From positions 372,001 to 436,000 of the forward strand of contig NZ_CP108462.1 in NCBI RefSeq assembly GCF_036226365.1: 64,000 bases of DNA, written 5' to 3'. This stretch comes from Streptomyces sp. NBC_01262. GTDB taxonomy: Bacteria; Actinomycetota; Actinomycetes; Streptomycetales; Streptomycetaceae. Of the stretch, positions 40,411 to 49,202 are shown one piece after another. The notes under the pieces are model-generated. The model saw only the letters and a list, made by a program, of their open reading frames with translations. It was not told where the DNA came from and ran no database searches. The stretch's first letter is position 1; the number at the start of each line of letters is the position of its first letter. The position numbers and the translations under genes were made by a program.

Positions 40411-41657
40411 CGGGCCCACCACAGGTGTGCGCGGTTGGCGGCGACGAGCCTGCCCGCCAGTTCCTCGGCGACTGAGACCTGGCCGACCAGTGGGTGGGCC
40501 AGCAGGGCGGTGGCGACCCGCTCCACACCGCCGTGCAGGGCGGCGTCCAGGGCCAGTTCCTCGTAGGCCGTCACATGGGAGATGAGCCCGGAGAACAAGG
40601 GCTCGACGGCGGCGACGGGCAGCGGCGTCGCGCCGTGGGCGCCGATGTGGGCCGGGACCTCGATGACGGCCTCGTCGGGGAGGAAGGGCAGCGTGCCGTT
40701 GTTGCGTACGTTGGCGACCCGGACCTCACCTGTGTCGGCGGTGAGGGCGTGCACGAGCTGGACGGCGGCCTCGGAGTAGTAGGCGCCGCCGCGCTGGTCG
40801 AGCAGGGCGGGCTTCTCGGCCAGGGCGGGGTCGGCGTACATCTTCAGCAGGTCGCTCTCCATCGCGGAGACCTGTTCGGCGCGCGAGGGTTCGGCCAGCT
40901 GCTCGCGGAGGACCTCATCGTGGGCGTAGTAGTAGCGCAGGTAGTAGGAGGGGACGACGCCGAGCCGGCGGACCACGTCGAGCGGCATGCGCAGCCGGTC
41001 CGCGAGGGCCTGGCCGTGCTCGTCGAGGATCCGCGGCAGGACGTCCACGCCGTCGAGCCGTACCGCCCGCTCCCAGGTCAGGTGGTTGAGGCCGACGTGG
41101 TCCAGGGCGACCCGCTCGTGGTCCACGCCGAGCCAGTCGGCGAAGGTGCGCTGGAAGCCGATGGCTACGTTGCACAGGCCGACCGCCTTGTGGCCGGCGT
41201 CGAGGAGGGCCTTGGTGACGATGCCGACCGGGTTGGTGAAGTCGACGATCCAGGCGTTCGGCGCTCGCTTGGCGACCCGTTCCGCGAGGTCCAGGACCAC
41301 CGGGACGGTACGCAGGGCCTTGGCCAGGCCTCCGGCGCCGGTGGTCTCCTGGCCGATGCAGCCGCATTCGTGCGGCAGGGTCTCGTCGACGTGCCGGGCG
41401 GCCTGGCCGCCGATCCGCAGCTGGAACAGGACGGCGTCGGTGCCGTCGATCCCGGCGTCCGGGTCGGCGGTGGTGGTGATCCTGGCGGGGCTGCCCTGGC
41501 GGGCCAGGATGCGCCGGGCGAACGGGGCGATGACCGCGAGGCGCTCCGGGTCGGGGTCGACCAGGGCGATCTCGGTGACGGGGAGCCCCAGCCGGGCGAA
41601 TCCGTCGACGAGTTCGGGGGTGTAGGTGGATCCGCCACCGACAACGGTGATCTTCAA
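40407..41657 (-). CDS. GH4 6-phospho-beta-glucosidase-like (TTG start)
   Basis: The 416-residue protein is a family-4 glycosidase, which needs NAD+ and a metal: the N-terminal nucleotide site is VVGGGSTYTPELV, the metal/catalytic region CNVAIGFQR and DHVGLNHLTW, and CGCIGQETTGAGG lies between. The start is TTG, fixed by the TTGA overlap with the stop of the upstream permease (41654-41657) and GGAGTCAAAGG in front. There is no good ATG. GH4 normally acts on phosphorylated disaccharides from PTS uptake; here an ABC importer feeds it, so the neighbouring kinase may supply the phosphate. Confidence 0.87.
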   Translation of the reverse strand: MKITVVGGGSTYTPELVDGFARLGLPVTEIALVDPDPERLAVIAPFARRILARQGSPARITTTADPDAGIDGTDAVLFQLRIGGQAARHVDETLPHECGCIGQETTGAGGLAKALRTVPVVLDLAERVAKRAPNAWIVDFTNPVGIVTKALLDAGHKAVGLCNVAIGFQRTFADWLGVDHERVALDHVGLNHLTWERAVRLDGVDVLPRILDEHGQALADRLRMPLDVVRRLGVVPSYYLRYYYAHDEVLREQLAEPSRAEQVSAMESDLLKMYADPALAEKPALLDQRGGAYYSEAAVQLVHALTADTGEVRVANVRNNGTLPFLPDEAVIEVPAHIGAHGATPLPVAAVEPLFSGLISHVTAYEELALDAALHGGVERVATALLAHPLVGQVSVAEELAGRLVAANRAHLWWAR

Positions 41658-42556
41658 CCTTTGACTCCTGTCAGTGTGACGCCCTCGATGAAGGCCTTTT
41701 GCGCGAAGAAGAACACGATGATCACCGGCGCCATCGCGATGAGGGTGGCCGCCATGGTCAGGTTCCACTGCACGGCGTGCGAGGTCTTGAAGGTCGCCAG
41801 GCCCACGGCCAGGGTCCAGTGGGCGGGCGTCTCCCCGGTGTAGATCAGCGGCCCGTAGTAGTCGTTCCAGGCGTTGAAGAAGGAGAAGAGCCCGACCGCG
41901 ACGAGCGCCGGACGCATCATCGGCAGAACGACCCGGGTGAGGACCCGCAGTTCGCCGCAGCCGTCGATGCGGGCCGCGTTGAGGTAGTCCTCGGGGACGG
42001 TGAGCAGGAACTGGCGCAGCAGGAAGACCGAGAAGGCGTCCCCGAACAGCGACGGGAGCACCAACGGCCAGATCGTGCCGGTCAGATGCATCCGGGCCCA
42101 CATCAGGTACATGGGGATGACCAGGACCTGGGGCGGCAGCATCATCATGGTGATGACGCACAGGAACGCCGCGTTGCGCCCCCTGAACCGCAGCCGCGCC
42201 AGCGCGTACGCGATCGGGACGCTGGACAGCAGTGTGGCGGCGGTGGCGGCGACCGCGTAGAGCACGGTGTTGGCGAGCCAGGTGCCGACCGGCGCGGTGC
42301 TGAAGACCGTCCGGTAGTTGGACCACTGCCAGTGGTGGGGCCACAGGTTCGTGGTGAGGGACTGTCCGTCGGTCATGACCGAGGTCAGGAAGATGAACAC
42401 GATCGGGCCGATGAAGGCGCAGGCCAGGCCGACGGCGACGGCGTGTTCGGCGATCCAGACCAGCTTGCGCCGACGGCTCGCCCGGCCGCGTGCGGCCCGG
42501 TGGGGTGATGCGGCGCGCGCGGGGCGGGCGGGTGCGGGAGCGTAGGTGGTCGTCAT
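41654..42556 (-). CDS. Carbohydrate ABC transporter permease (MalG type)
   Basis: The 300-residue protein has six transmembrane segments after a basic N-terminus. The EAA loop is EDYLNAARIDGCGELRVLTRVVLPMMRPAL, which contacts the ATPase. The ATG overlaps the stop of the upstream permease (ATGA). No ATPase is encoded in the operon, so a shared one (MsiK-like in streptomycetes) must power it. Confidence 0.92.
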   Translation of the reverse strand: MTTTYAPAPARPARAASPHRAARGRASRRRKLVWIAEHAVAVGLACAFIGPIVFIFLTSVMTDGQSLTTNLWPHHWQWSNYRTVFSTAPVGTWLANTVLYAVAATAATLLSSVPIAYALARLRFRGRNAAFLCVITMMMLPPQVLVIPMYLMWARMHLTGTIWPLVLPSLFGDAFSVFLLRQFLLTVPEDYLNAARIDGCGELRVLTRVVLPMMRPALVAVGLFSFFNAWNDYYGPLIYTGETPAHWTLAVGLATFKTSHAVQWNLTMAATLIAMAPVIIVFFFAQKAFIEGVTLTGVKG

Positions 42557-43515
42557 CGCGGTGCCTCCTCGATGTCGAAGCCGGAGGCGCGGCGGAGCAG
42601 GACGACGGTGAAGGCCATCGCCACCACGAAGAGCACCACGGCCAGCGCGCAGGCGTAGCCCGCGTGGAACTGGTTGAAGCCGGCGATGTAGAGCTGCTGG
42701 GGAAAGGTGAGGGTGGAGCCGTCCGGATAGCCGGGTGCGGGCTGGATGTTGCCGTTGGCGACCTGGGAGGCGACCATCGCCTGGGTGAAGTACTGGAGTC
42801 CGGCGATCACTCCGGTGACGGTCGCGAACAGCACGACCGGTGAGATCGTCGGCAGCGTGACGTAGCGGAACCGCTGCCAGGATCCGGCGCCGTCCAGTTC
42901 GGCGGCCTCGTACAGCTCGGCGGGCACCTCCAGCAGGGCGGCCAGGAAGATGACCATCATCGTGCCGCTGCCCCACAGGGCGAGCAGGGTCAGGGCAGGT
43001 TTGGACCAGTCCGGCGAGTTGAACCACAGCGGGCCGTGGATGCCCAGCAGGCCCAGGATCCGGTTCATCGGCCCGGAGTTGGGGTTGAACATGCAGACGA
43101 AGGCGACGGTCGCGGCGACCGGCGGGGCCAGCGCGGGCAGGTAGAACAGGGTACGGAACAGGCTCGCCCCGGCCTTGAGCCGGGCGGTGACCATGGCCAC
43201 GCCGAGGGCGAAGAGCACCTGCGCCGGGACCATGATCACCACGAGCCAGCCGGTGTTGCGGATGGCGTGCCAGATCAGCGGGTCGCCGTCCAGCAGGTAG
43301 CGGTAGTTGCGGAGCCCCACGAACCGGGCCGGGGAGATCATGTTCGAGTTGGTGAAGGACAGCCAGACCGTCATGACCAGGGGGTAGACCAGGAAGACGG
43401 CGAAGCCGACCAGTCCCGGCGCCAGGAACAGCAGGACGCGCAGCCGGTTGCGGCGCAGCCGGGCCCTCAACGGTGCGGTGGCGAGCGGGAGTCGGGTGAC
43501 GGGATACGTGCTCAT
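42553..43515 (-). CDS. Carbohydrate ABC transporter permease (MalF type)
   Basis: The 320-residue protein has six transmembrane helices. The EAA-like loop is AELYEAAELDGAGSWQRFRYVTLPTISP. It pairs with the MalG-type permease of the next gene. GGAGAG precedes the ATG, 14 bp after the binding-protein stop. Confidence 0.92.
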   Translation of the reverse strand: MSTYPVTRLPLATAPLRARLRRNRLRVLLFLAPGLVGFAVFLVYPLVMTVWLSFTNSNMISPARFVGLRNYRYLLDGDPLIWHAIRNTGWLVVIMVPAQVLFALGVAMVTARLKAGASLFRTLFYLPALAPPVAATVAFVCMFNPNSGPMNRILGLLGIHGPLWFNSPDWSKPALTLLALWGSGTMMVIFLAALLEVPAELYEAAELDGAGSWQRFRYVTLPTISPVVLFATVTGVIAGLQYFTQAMVASQVANGNIQPAPGYPDGSTLTFPQQLYIAGFNQFHAGYACALAVVLFVVAMAFTVVLLRRASGFDIEEAPR

Positions 43516-43529
43516 GACGTGCTCTCCGT

Positions 43530-44918
43530 TCACTGCCCCAGCTGGAGCGCGGCGTTGTTCTGCTTGTCGACGGCGACGAGGCCGGCCTTCAGGTCGGTCA
43601 CGCCACCGCTCTGCCACTTCTCCACGAAGTGGCCGAAGTTGGTGAGATAGGCGCCGCCGTCGGGGCTCGCCGGGGTCGTGGTGGTGAGCGGGTTCTTGAA
43701 GACCTCCAGGAACGGCGCGAAGTGCGCGTCCTTGGAGAGCATCAGCGTGGGTGAGTTGAGAGCCGCGATGGTGGTGGGTACGTTGCCGATCGCGTCGGCC
43801 AGCGTGGTCACCGCGTCGGTGTCGGTGGTGAGGTACTTGATCAGCTTCCAGGCCGCGCCCGGGTGCTCGGCGCCGCGCGGCATGCCGATCACGTTGCCGC
43901 CGACGTATCCGGCGCCGTGGAGTTCCGGCTTGCCGTCGGCGGCCGGCATCGCCGCGGTGCCGTAGTCGACGCTCGACTTGTCGTTCTTGATGAACGCGTT
44001 GCGCCACTCGCCGTCGACCATCATGGCCAGCTTGCCGGTCTCGAAGGCGTTCTGGGCGGAGAACTCGTCCCCCATGCCCGCCTTGAAGGTGACGAGCTTC
44101 TTCGCGCCGAACCAGTCGACCAGCTTCTTCTGCCAGGTCAGCGCCTGCGCGAAGGCGGGATCGCCACCGACGTTGGACTGGCCGTCGGCGGTGAGCCACT
44201 TGCCGCCCCAGCTGGGTACCAGATGCTCGGTGAGCATCCCGTAGGCGCCCAGGTAGGGCATGAACCCGGCGGTCCTGATCGAGCCGTCCGCGTTGAAGGT
44301 GGTGAGCTTCTTGGTGTCCTCGACCAGTTCGGACATGGTCCTGGGCGGGGCGGTTATCCCGGCCTGGGCGAACAGCTTCTTGTTGTAGTACAGGCCGAAG
44401 GTGTCCGCGAGCCAGGGCATGGTGCAGCGTTTGCCACCGAAGGCGGTGTACGACTGGACGGCCTTCGGGATCTGGGCCATGTCGACGTCGTCGGCCTTGA
44501 TGTCCGGGGTGAGGTCCTGGAACGCTCCGCTGGAACACCAGCCGCCGACGTTGGCGGCGTTGAACGAGGCCGCCACATCGGGCGCGGTGCCGCCGCGGAT
44601 GGCCTGGTTGACCTTGTCGTCGGTCTGGGCGGCGACGGCCTTGACGGTGATGTAGGGGTACTTCTTGTGGAACCTGGCCAGCACGGAGTTGACCGAGGTG
44701 ATCTCGTGGGGGGAGCTGAAACCGTGCCAGAAGGTGATGGTGACCGGCGTGGTGTCGCCGGCGCCGGTGTCCGCCTTCGACGAGGCGCCACCGGTGCTGC
44801 ATGAGGCGGTCAGCAGGGCCGTGGCCGCGATCAGCGACGTGGCCAGGGTGCGGCGGGCGGTACAGCGGGCGACGCGGCGGGCGGTGCGGGTGACGGGTCT
44901 GCCACGGGACTCGGACAT
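43530..44918 (-). CDS. Extracellular sugar-binding lipoprotein (CUT1)
   Basis: The 462-residue protein has a basic N-terminus and lipobox LTASC with Cys40, then a binding-protein fold (ITFWHGFSSP, APDVAASFN, FGLYYNKKLFAQAGI, MMVDGEWRNAF). It is the first gene of the operon: binding protein, two permeases, GH4, sugar kinase. The ATG follows GGAGG. The likely ligand is a chitin- or glycan-derived oligosaccharide, judged from the linked GntR regulator, GH18 and GH20 genes. Confidence 0.9.
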   Translation of the reverse strand: MSESRGRPVTRTARRVARCTARRTLATSLIAATALLTASCSTGGASSKADTGAGDTTPVTITFWHGFSSPHEITSVNSVLARFHKKYPYITVKAVAAQTDDKVNQAIRGGTAPDVAASFNAANVGGWCSSGAFQDLTPDIKADDVDMAQIPKAVQSYTAFGGKRCTMPWLADTFGLYYNKKLFAQAGITAPPRTMSELVEDTKKLTTFNADGSIRTAGFMPYLGAYGMLTEHLVPSWGGKWLTADGQSNVGGDPAFAQALTWQKKLVDWFGAKKLVTFKAGMGDEFSAQNAFETGKLAMMVDGEWRNAFIKNDKSSVDYGTAAMPAADGKPELHGAGYVGGNVIGMPRGAEHPGAAWKLIKYLTTDTDAVTTLADAIGNVPTTIAALNSPTLMLSKDAHFAPFLEVFKNPLTTTTPASPDGGAYLTNFGHFVEKWQSGGVTDLKAGLVAVDKQNNAALQLGQ

Positions 44919-44937
44919 GGGACCTCCGGCGAATTTG

Positions 44938-44959
44938 CTTACCACTTATTGACCAGTGG
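44938..44959. promoter_or_regulatory. GntR operator candidate before the ABC-GH4 operon
   Basis: CTTACCACT (44938-44946) and TTGACCAGTGG (44949-44959) lie just upstream of the binding-protein gene. The second resembles the reverse of 45062-45072 (CTTACCAGTGG), differing at two of eleven positions. Confidence 0.5.
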
Positions 44960-45061
44960 CCACATGTTGGGGCACCATCTGGTTAGTGTCAAGCAAGTCC
45001 GTCGCAGGAAAGAGCCGGAGATAAGCCATCAAAACGTTACATTGCTCCACAGCAAGAGTGA

Positions 45062-45072
45062 CCACTGGTAAG
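45062..45072. promoter_or_regulatory. GntR operator candidate near its own start
   Basis: CCACTGGTAAG, reverse CTTACCAGTGG, lies 15 bp before the GntR ATG and mirrors the site at 44949-44959 across the divergent promoter. Confidence 0.5.
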
Positions 45073-45086
45073 GAAAGTTGGTAAGA

Positions 45087-45923
45087 ATGGTCAGCGGTGA
45101 GAGTCGTTGGGAGAAGCGGGAGCGGATCCGCACCCACCTCCTCGACCTGGTCGAGGAGACCGGGACCGGTCGCCCCATCCCCGGCGAACGGCAACTGTGC
45201 GAGGAGCTCGGGGTGTCCCGCCCCACCCTGCGCTCGGTGGTCGACGACCTCGTCCGCGACGGCCTGCTGGTACGCGAGCACGGGCGCGGCGTCTTCGTCG
45301 CCAGGGCGAAGGTCGCCCAGCACCTGAGCGGCCCCGCCCCCGGCCAGGGGCAGGGCCAGGGCCTGGGCGTCGGCGGTGTGGACGGCACCTGGGCCAGCCG
45401 CACCCTGGACTTCAAGACCGTCGCCGCGGGGCCCAGGATCGGCCGCCGGCTGGGCACGGCGCCCAGCGAGCAGATTCTGCGGATCACCCGGCTGCGGACG
45501 GTGGACGGCGACCCGATGTGTGTGGAGACCCTGCATGTCCCGCACGCGCTGGTCCCCGGGCTGACCGCCCGCGACCTGGAGACCGACTCCTTCTACCGCC
45601 TGCTGAGCCGGCGGTACGAGATCCTGCTCACCGACGCCTCGCAGAGCATCGAGCCGACCGTGGTCGACGAGTGGGAGGCCGAACTGCTCGGCGTGTCCGT
45701 GCACACCCCTGCCCTGCTGTTCGAACGGGCGGCCAGGGCCGCCGACGGCCGGGTCGTGGAGTTCACCCGCTCCGTCTACCGGGGTGACCGCTACCGCATT
45801 TTCACCCGGCTGTCGCTGGCCGCCCAGCCCGACGGCGGACGCGTGGTCGACGGCTCCTGGTCGGCGGCCACCACCGTCCCCGGCGCCGACACCCTGGTCT
45901 TCGACCCTTACTGGAGCAGCTAG
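45087..45923 (+). CDS. GntR/HutC-family regulator (DasR-like), second paralogue
   Basis: The 278-residue protein matches the regulator at 25223-26062: GntR helix-turn-helix (PIPGERQLCEELGVSRPTLRSVVDDLVRDGLLVREHGRGVFVA) and a UTRA domain with EQILRITRLRTVDGDPMCVETLHV and SQSIEPTVVDEWEAELLGV and RSVYRGDRYRIF. It is divergent from the ABC-GH4-kinase operon and probably represses it. AAGGAAAG precedes the ATG; a TTG three codons upstream is open but less likely. Confidence 0.9.
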   Translation: MVSGESRWEKRERIRTHLLDLVEETGTGRPIPGERQLCEELGVSRPTLRSVVDDLVRDGLLVREHGRGVFVARAKVAQHLSGPAPGQGQGQGLGVGGVDGTWASRTLDFKTVAAGPRIGRRLGTAPSEQILRITRLRTVDGDPMCVETLHVPHALVPGLTARDLETDSFYRLLSRRYEILLTDASQSIEPTVVDEWEAELLGVSVHTPALLFERAARAADGRVVEFTRSVYRGDRYRIFTRLSLAAQPDGGRVVDGSWSAATTVPGADTLVFDPYWSS

Positions 45924-45976
45924 GCGCTCCGCTGGAAGTGCCGCGAGATGCCGTCGATCGTCTGCGGCACCAACAT

Positions 45977-46012
45977 GGCTGGTCGCGCAGTTCCCCGCGC
46001 CCCTTCAGGGCG
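45977..46012. repeat. Short intergenic repeat common in Streptomyces
   Basis: GGCTGGTCGCGCAGTTCCCC followed by GCGCCCCTTCAGGGCG is a familiar dispersed intergenic sequence in Streptomyces chromosomes, often near gene ends. Identification is from memory of the motif, not from a search. Confidence 0.5.
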
Positions 46013-46113
46013 ATGGCGAACCGTAGACGACTTCGCCGGACCTGCTCAGACACCCGCGCCGGTCGTCCGGCCGACGCGGCGATCCCGCACGCCCCCTCCC
46101 GAAAGGACGCCTC

Positions 46114-47187
46114 ATGTTTCGCCATGCACTCACCGTGACCGGCGCCGTCGCCTGTACGGTCACGACGCTGCTCGCCTGTACGGCCTCCCTTCCGGCCGCC
46201 GCCGATTCCTCCGTCACCGCGGGCATACAGCTGCAGACCTGGCTGTACCCCGGATCGGCCGGCGACTCCCAGTGCACCGCGCCGAGCGAGTACGCCGACG
46301 ACAGGGTGAAGGACGGCGCGCTCAACCCCGAGTACTGGACGATCGGCGACAACGGATCGGTCACCCTGGAGACCACCGCCGACGGCTTGTGCAACACCTA
46401 CAGCGCCGCCAACGTCGCCGACCTCAAGGCACACTCCGCGTACCAGTACCCGACGCTCTCGGGCATGACCACCGCCACCGTTCACGCCCTGGTCAAGAGC
46501 AAGAGCGCCCGCACGGCGGCCGTCACCAAGGTCACCTCGCTCGTCAACAGCGCCGGGCTCAGCGGTGTGGACGTCGACATGGAGGACTACTGGTCCTGGA
46601 GCGCCGCCGACTTCACCAACTACAAGACCTTCCTCGGCCAGCTCGCCACCGCCCTGCATGCCAACGGCAAGCGCCTGCAGGTCGACGCGCCGGCGATGAC
46701 CGAGGACGCCTCCTTCTACGACTACGCGGCCGTGGTCGCCACCGGCGTCGACGATCTGGTGATCATGGCGTACGACGAGGAGTTCGACACCGCGTCCGGT
46801 GACCGCTGCCTGCCGATCAGCCCGTACGACTGGCTCAAGAAGGTCACCACCTACGCGCAGAGCAAGGTCCCCGACCCCGACCAGCTGATCATCGGCCTGC
46901 CCTCCTACGGCTACAGCGCGCCCGACCCCTGCGACCTGAACTCCGTCACCGGCAACATCCAGTTCAGCGCCATGAAGGAGAGCCCCGGCTTCTCCACCGA
47001 CGCGGCCACCATCGAAAGCCGCCGCGACCCCTCCTCCGGCGAGATCCGCTGGACCTCCGGCGGCATCCTCTACGACTACGTCGACAGCACTGCCATGAAC
47101 AGCAAGCTCGCCGTCCTGAAGGACCTCGGCGTCACCAAGGTCTCCGTGTGGTCCCTCGGCGGCGGCAACCCCTGGTTCTCCGGCTGA
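46114..47187 (+). CDS. Secreted GH18 glycoside hydrolase (chitinase/endo-N-acetylglucosaminidase type)
   Basis: The 357-residue protein has a signal peptide (1-30) and one GH18 TIM barrel. The catalytic motif is SGVDVDMED with Asp153, Asp155 and acid Glu157; VDDLVIMAYDEEF and LIIGLPSYGYS are further barrel strands. No binding module is attached. Whether it cuts chitin or N-glycans is not clear. GAAAGGA precedes the ATG. It follows a DasR-like regulator and ends at a strong hairpin. Confidence 0.87.
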   Translation: MFRHALTVTGAVACTVTTLLACTASLPAAADSSVTAGIQLQTWLYPGSAGDSQCTAPSEYADDRVKDGALNPEYWTIGDNGSVTLETTADGLCNTYSAANVADLKAHSAYQYPTLSGMTTATVHALVKSKSARTAAVTKVTSLVNSAGLSGVDVDMEDYWSWSAADFTNYKTFLGQLATALHANGKRLQVDAPAMTEDASFYDYAAVVATGVDDLVIMAYDEEFDTASGDRCLPISPYDWLKKVTTYAQSKVPDPDQLIIGLPSYGYSAPDPCDLNSVTGNIQFSAMKESPGFSTDAATIESRRDPSSGEIRWTSGGILYDYVDSTAMNSKLAVLKDLGVTKVSVWSLGGGNPWFSG

Positions 47188-47205
47188 CCCCTCCCCCGTC
47201 CACGC

Positions 47206-47233
47206 GCGGCGGGCACCCTCCGGTGCCCGCCGC
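47206..47233. terminator. Bidirectional terminator hairpin
   Basis: GCGGCGGGCACC (47206-47217) pairs exactly with GGTGCCCGCCGC (47222-47233), between the convergent GH18 gene and FG-GAP lipoprotein gene. Confidence 0.72.
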
Positions 47234-47250
47234 TGCGGCATCCCGCGCGG

Positions 47251-47994
47251 TCAGCAATCCGGGTAGAACGTGCTCAGGCCCGAGCTCGGCAGGTTGCTCG
47301 GGGTGTCGTCATCGGTCTGGTCCGCATAGACGCCGTACTTGCCCGACTCGGCGGTCGCGTCGGCGAGTCCCGTGTCCCCGCTGCCGAGGCGGGCCTGCGT
47401 CTGATAGACCCCGTCGCCGGCGTAGCTGAAGACCGCCAGGTCCGGGTAGGCGTCGTGATCGTAGTCGGCCACGGCGACACCACGTGTCTCGCCGAGGTCG
47501 AGATGCCGGGTGTGCTGTCCCCGGCCGGAGGCCGAGAAGGGGCCCGACACAAGTTCGGCCACGGTCGGCTCGATCGCGTCGTCTCCCTGCTTCTTCCCGG
47601 TCGCCACGACCACCAGGTCCATCCAGCCGTCCCCGTCGAAGTCGGCCACCGCCGCCAGCACGTCCTCCTCTCCGGAGCCGGAGCCGGAGCCGCCGACCAG
47701 CTTCCGCACCCCGGCCGGCGTGCCGTAGCCCGTCTCCTTGCCGAGCGCGACGATCAGTCGGGCACCGGTGTGGGAGGGGTCGGACACACGGTCCGCGACA
47801 CCGTCGCCGTCGATGTCGGCCAGCAGATCCCCCGACGTCGACACGCACGACGTGACCGAGGGCCTGCCCGTGGGACGTGCGGGCGCCCCTACCGCGGACT
47901 CACCGCAGGCGCCGAGCAGGGCGGCGGCTGTCGCCAGGGCAGCCGTCTGCCTGAACAGCCGTGTACGCCCGCTCGGATGGCTCGTTATTCGCAT
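47251..47994 (-). CDS. FG-GAP/VCBS repeat lipoprotein
   Basis: The 247-residue protein has a lipoprotein signal (LLGAC) and three calcium-binding FG-GAP-like repeats: DIDGDGVADRV, DFDGDGWMDLVV and DYDHDAYPDLAV. Such proteins are surface beta-propeller pieces of unknown partner. Three repeats alone would not close a propeller, so it may be small or oligomeric. A GTG five codons upstream is an alternative start. Confidence 0.75.
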   Translation of the reverse strand: MRITSHPSGRTRLFRQTAALATAAALLGACGESAVGAPARPTGRPSVTSCVSTSGDLLADIDGDGVADRVSDPSHTGARLIVALGKETGYGTPAGVRKLVGGSGSGSGEEDVLAAVADFDGDGWMDLVVVATGKKQGDDAIEPTVAELVSGPFSASGRGQHTRHLDLGETRGVAVADYDHDAYPDLAVFSYAGDGVYQTQARLGSGDTGLADATAESGKYGVYADQTDDDTPSNLPSSGLSTFYPDC

Positions 47995-48094
47995 GACTGT
48001 GACCGGCACCTTTCAGGCAGCGGAGGATGATCGGCCGAAGCCCCGAGCGTAGGCCGCGACGGCGCCGGTCCGGGAGGTGATCACGGCGGGGCGG

Positions 48095-48862
48095 TCAGGG
48101 CAGGGTCAGGACGCGGGGGCCGTCCTCGGTGATCGCGACCGTGTGCTCGATGTGGGCGGCCCGGCTGCCGTCCTTGGTGAGCAGGGTCCAGCCGTCGGTG
48201 CCGGTGCGGTAGTCGTCGCTGCCGCCGGCCATGAGCATCGGCTCGATGGCCAGGGTCAGTCCGTGGCGGAGCGGGAAGCCGCGGCCGGGGCGGCCCCGGT
48301 TGGGGACGTGGGGGTCCTCGTGCATCCGGCGGCCGATGCCGTGGCCGCCGAAGTCGGCGGGCATCCCGCAGCGTGCGGACCGGGCGACGGAACCGATGGC
48401 GTGGGAGATGTCGCCCATGCGGTTTCCCGGGACGGCGGCGGCGATGCCCGCGTCGAGTGCCTGCTGAGTGGCGTCGATCAGCTCCAGGTCGGCCGGGCGA
48501 GGCGTACCGACGGTGAAGCTGACGGCGGCGTCACCGGTCCAGCCGTCCAGCTCCGCGCCGCAGTCGATGCTGACCAGGTCGCCGTCGCGCAGCCGGTAGC
48601 CGGTGGGGACGCCGTGGACGATGGCGTCGTTGACCGAAGCGCAGATCACCGCGGGGAAGGGCGTCGGGGCGAACGAAGGCCGGTAACCGAGGAACGGTGA
48701 GCGGGCTCCGGCCCTGGCCAGAACAGCGCGGGCCGCCTCGTCCAGTTCCCGCAGGGACACCCCCACGCCTGCCGCTTCCCGCACGGCGGCGAGTGCCTGG
48801 CCCACGACCCGCCCGGCCTCCCGCATCATCTCCAGCGCCGCGTCGGTCTTGATCTCCACCAT
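48095..48862 (-). CDS. map: Type I methionine aminopeptidase
   Basis: The 255-residue protein has the pita-bread fold metal ligands: Asp in LVSIDCGAELDGWTGDAA (two Asp), His in FGGHGIGR, Glu in LAIEPML and Glu in AHIEHTVAI. It removes the initiator Met from new proteins. The start at 48862 overlaps nothing; the divergent XRE gene lies 64 bp away. It is probably an additional Map, since streptomycetes have one in the ribosomal-protein region; the pairing with an XRE regulator suggests conditional use. Confidence 0.92.
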   Translation of the reverse strand: MVEIKTDAALEMMREAGRVVGQALAAVREAAGVGVSLRELDEAARAVLARAGARSPFLGYRPSFAPTPFPAVICASVNDAIVHGVPTGYRLRDGDLVSIDCGAELDGWTGDAAVSFTVGTPRPADLELIDATQQALDAGIAAAVPGNRMGDISHAIGSVARSARCGMPADFGGHGIGRRMHEDPHVPNRGRPGRGFPLRHGLTLAIEPMLMAGGSDDYRTGTDGWTLLTKDGSRAAHIEHTVAITEDGPRVLTLP

Positions 48863-48903
48863 GTCCCGCAACTCCCAGTCCCACGCACCCGGTCCCAATT
48901 CTT

Positions 48904-48919
48904 ATACCGGTATTAGTAT
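48904..48919. promoter_or_regulatory. Palindrome and -10 of the XRE gene
   Basis: ATACCGGTAT (48904-48913) is a perfect palindrome, followed by TAGTAT (48914-48919), a good -10, only seven bases from the XRE ATG at 48927. A leaderless, autoregulated transcript is likely. Confidence 0.5.
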
Positions 48920-48926
48920 CACGGGC

Positions 48927-49202
48927 ATGGTGAGGAATCCTTTGACCCTGTTGGAACGCCAGCGCGGCGAGCGGTTCGGCGCACTGCTGCGCCGCGCGCG
49001 CGGCGAGCGGAGCATGGTGGAGATCGCCGCGGCGGCCGGCGTATCGGCGGAGACGCTTCGCAAGATCGAGACCGGCCGGGCGCCGACACCGGCCTTCTTC
49101 ACGGTGGCGGCCCTCGCCGCCGCGCTGGGGGTGTCCCTGGACGAGCTGGCCGCCGCATGCGCGCAGGACGCCGCCCTGGAGGAACCGGCGCTGTCGGCCT
49201 GA
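48927..49202 (+). CDS. Small XRE-family regulator
   Basis: The 91-residue protein is almost all helix-turn-helix: RGERSMVEIAAAAGVSAETLRKIETGRAPTPAFFTVAALAAALGVSLDEL. It is divergent from the methionine aminopeptidase gene and shares its promoter region. No Shine-Dalgarno is seen, consistent with leaderless translation. Its regulated gene is probably map and itself. Confidence 0.88.
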   Translation: MVRNPLTLLERQRGERFGALLRRARGERSMVEIAAAAGVSAETLRKIETGRAPTPAFFTVAALAAALGVSLDELAAACAQDAALEEPALSA

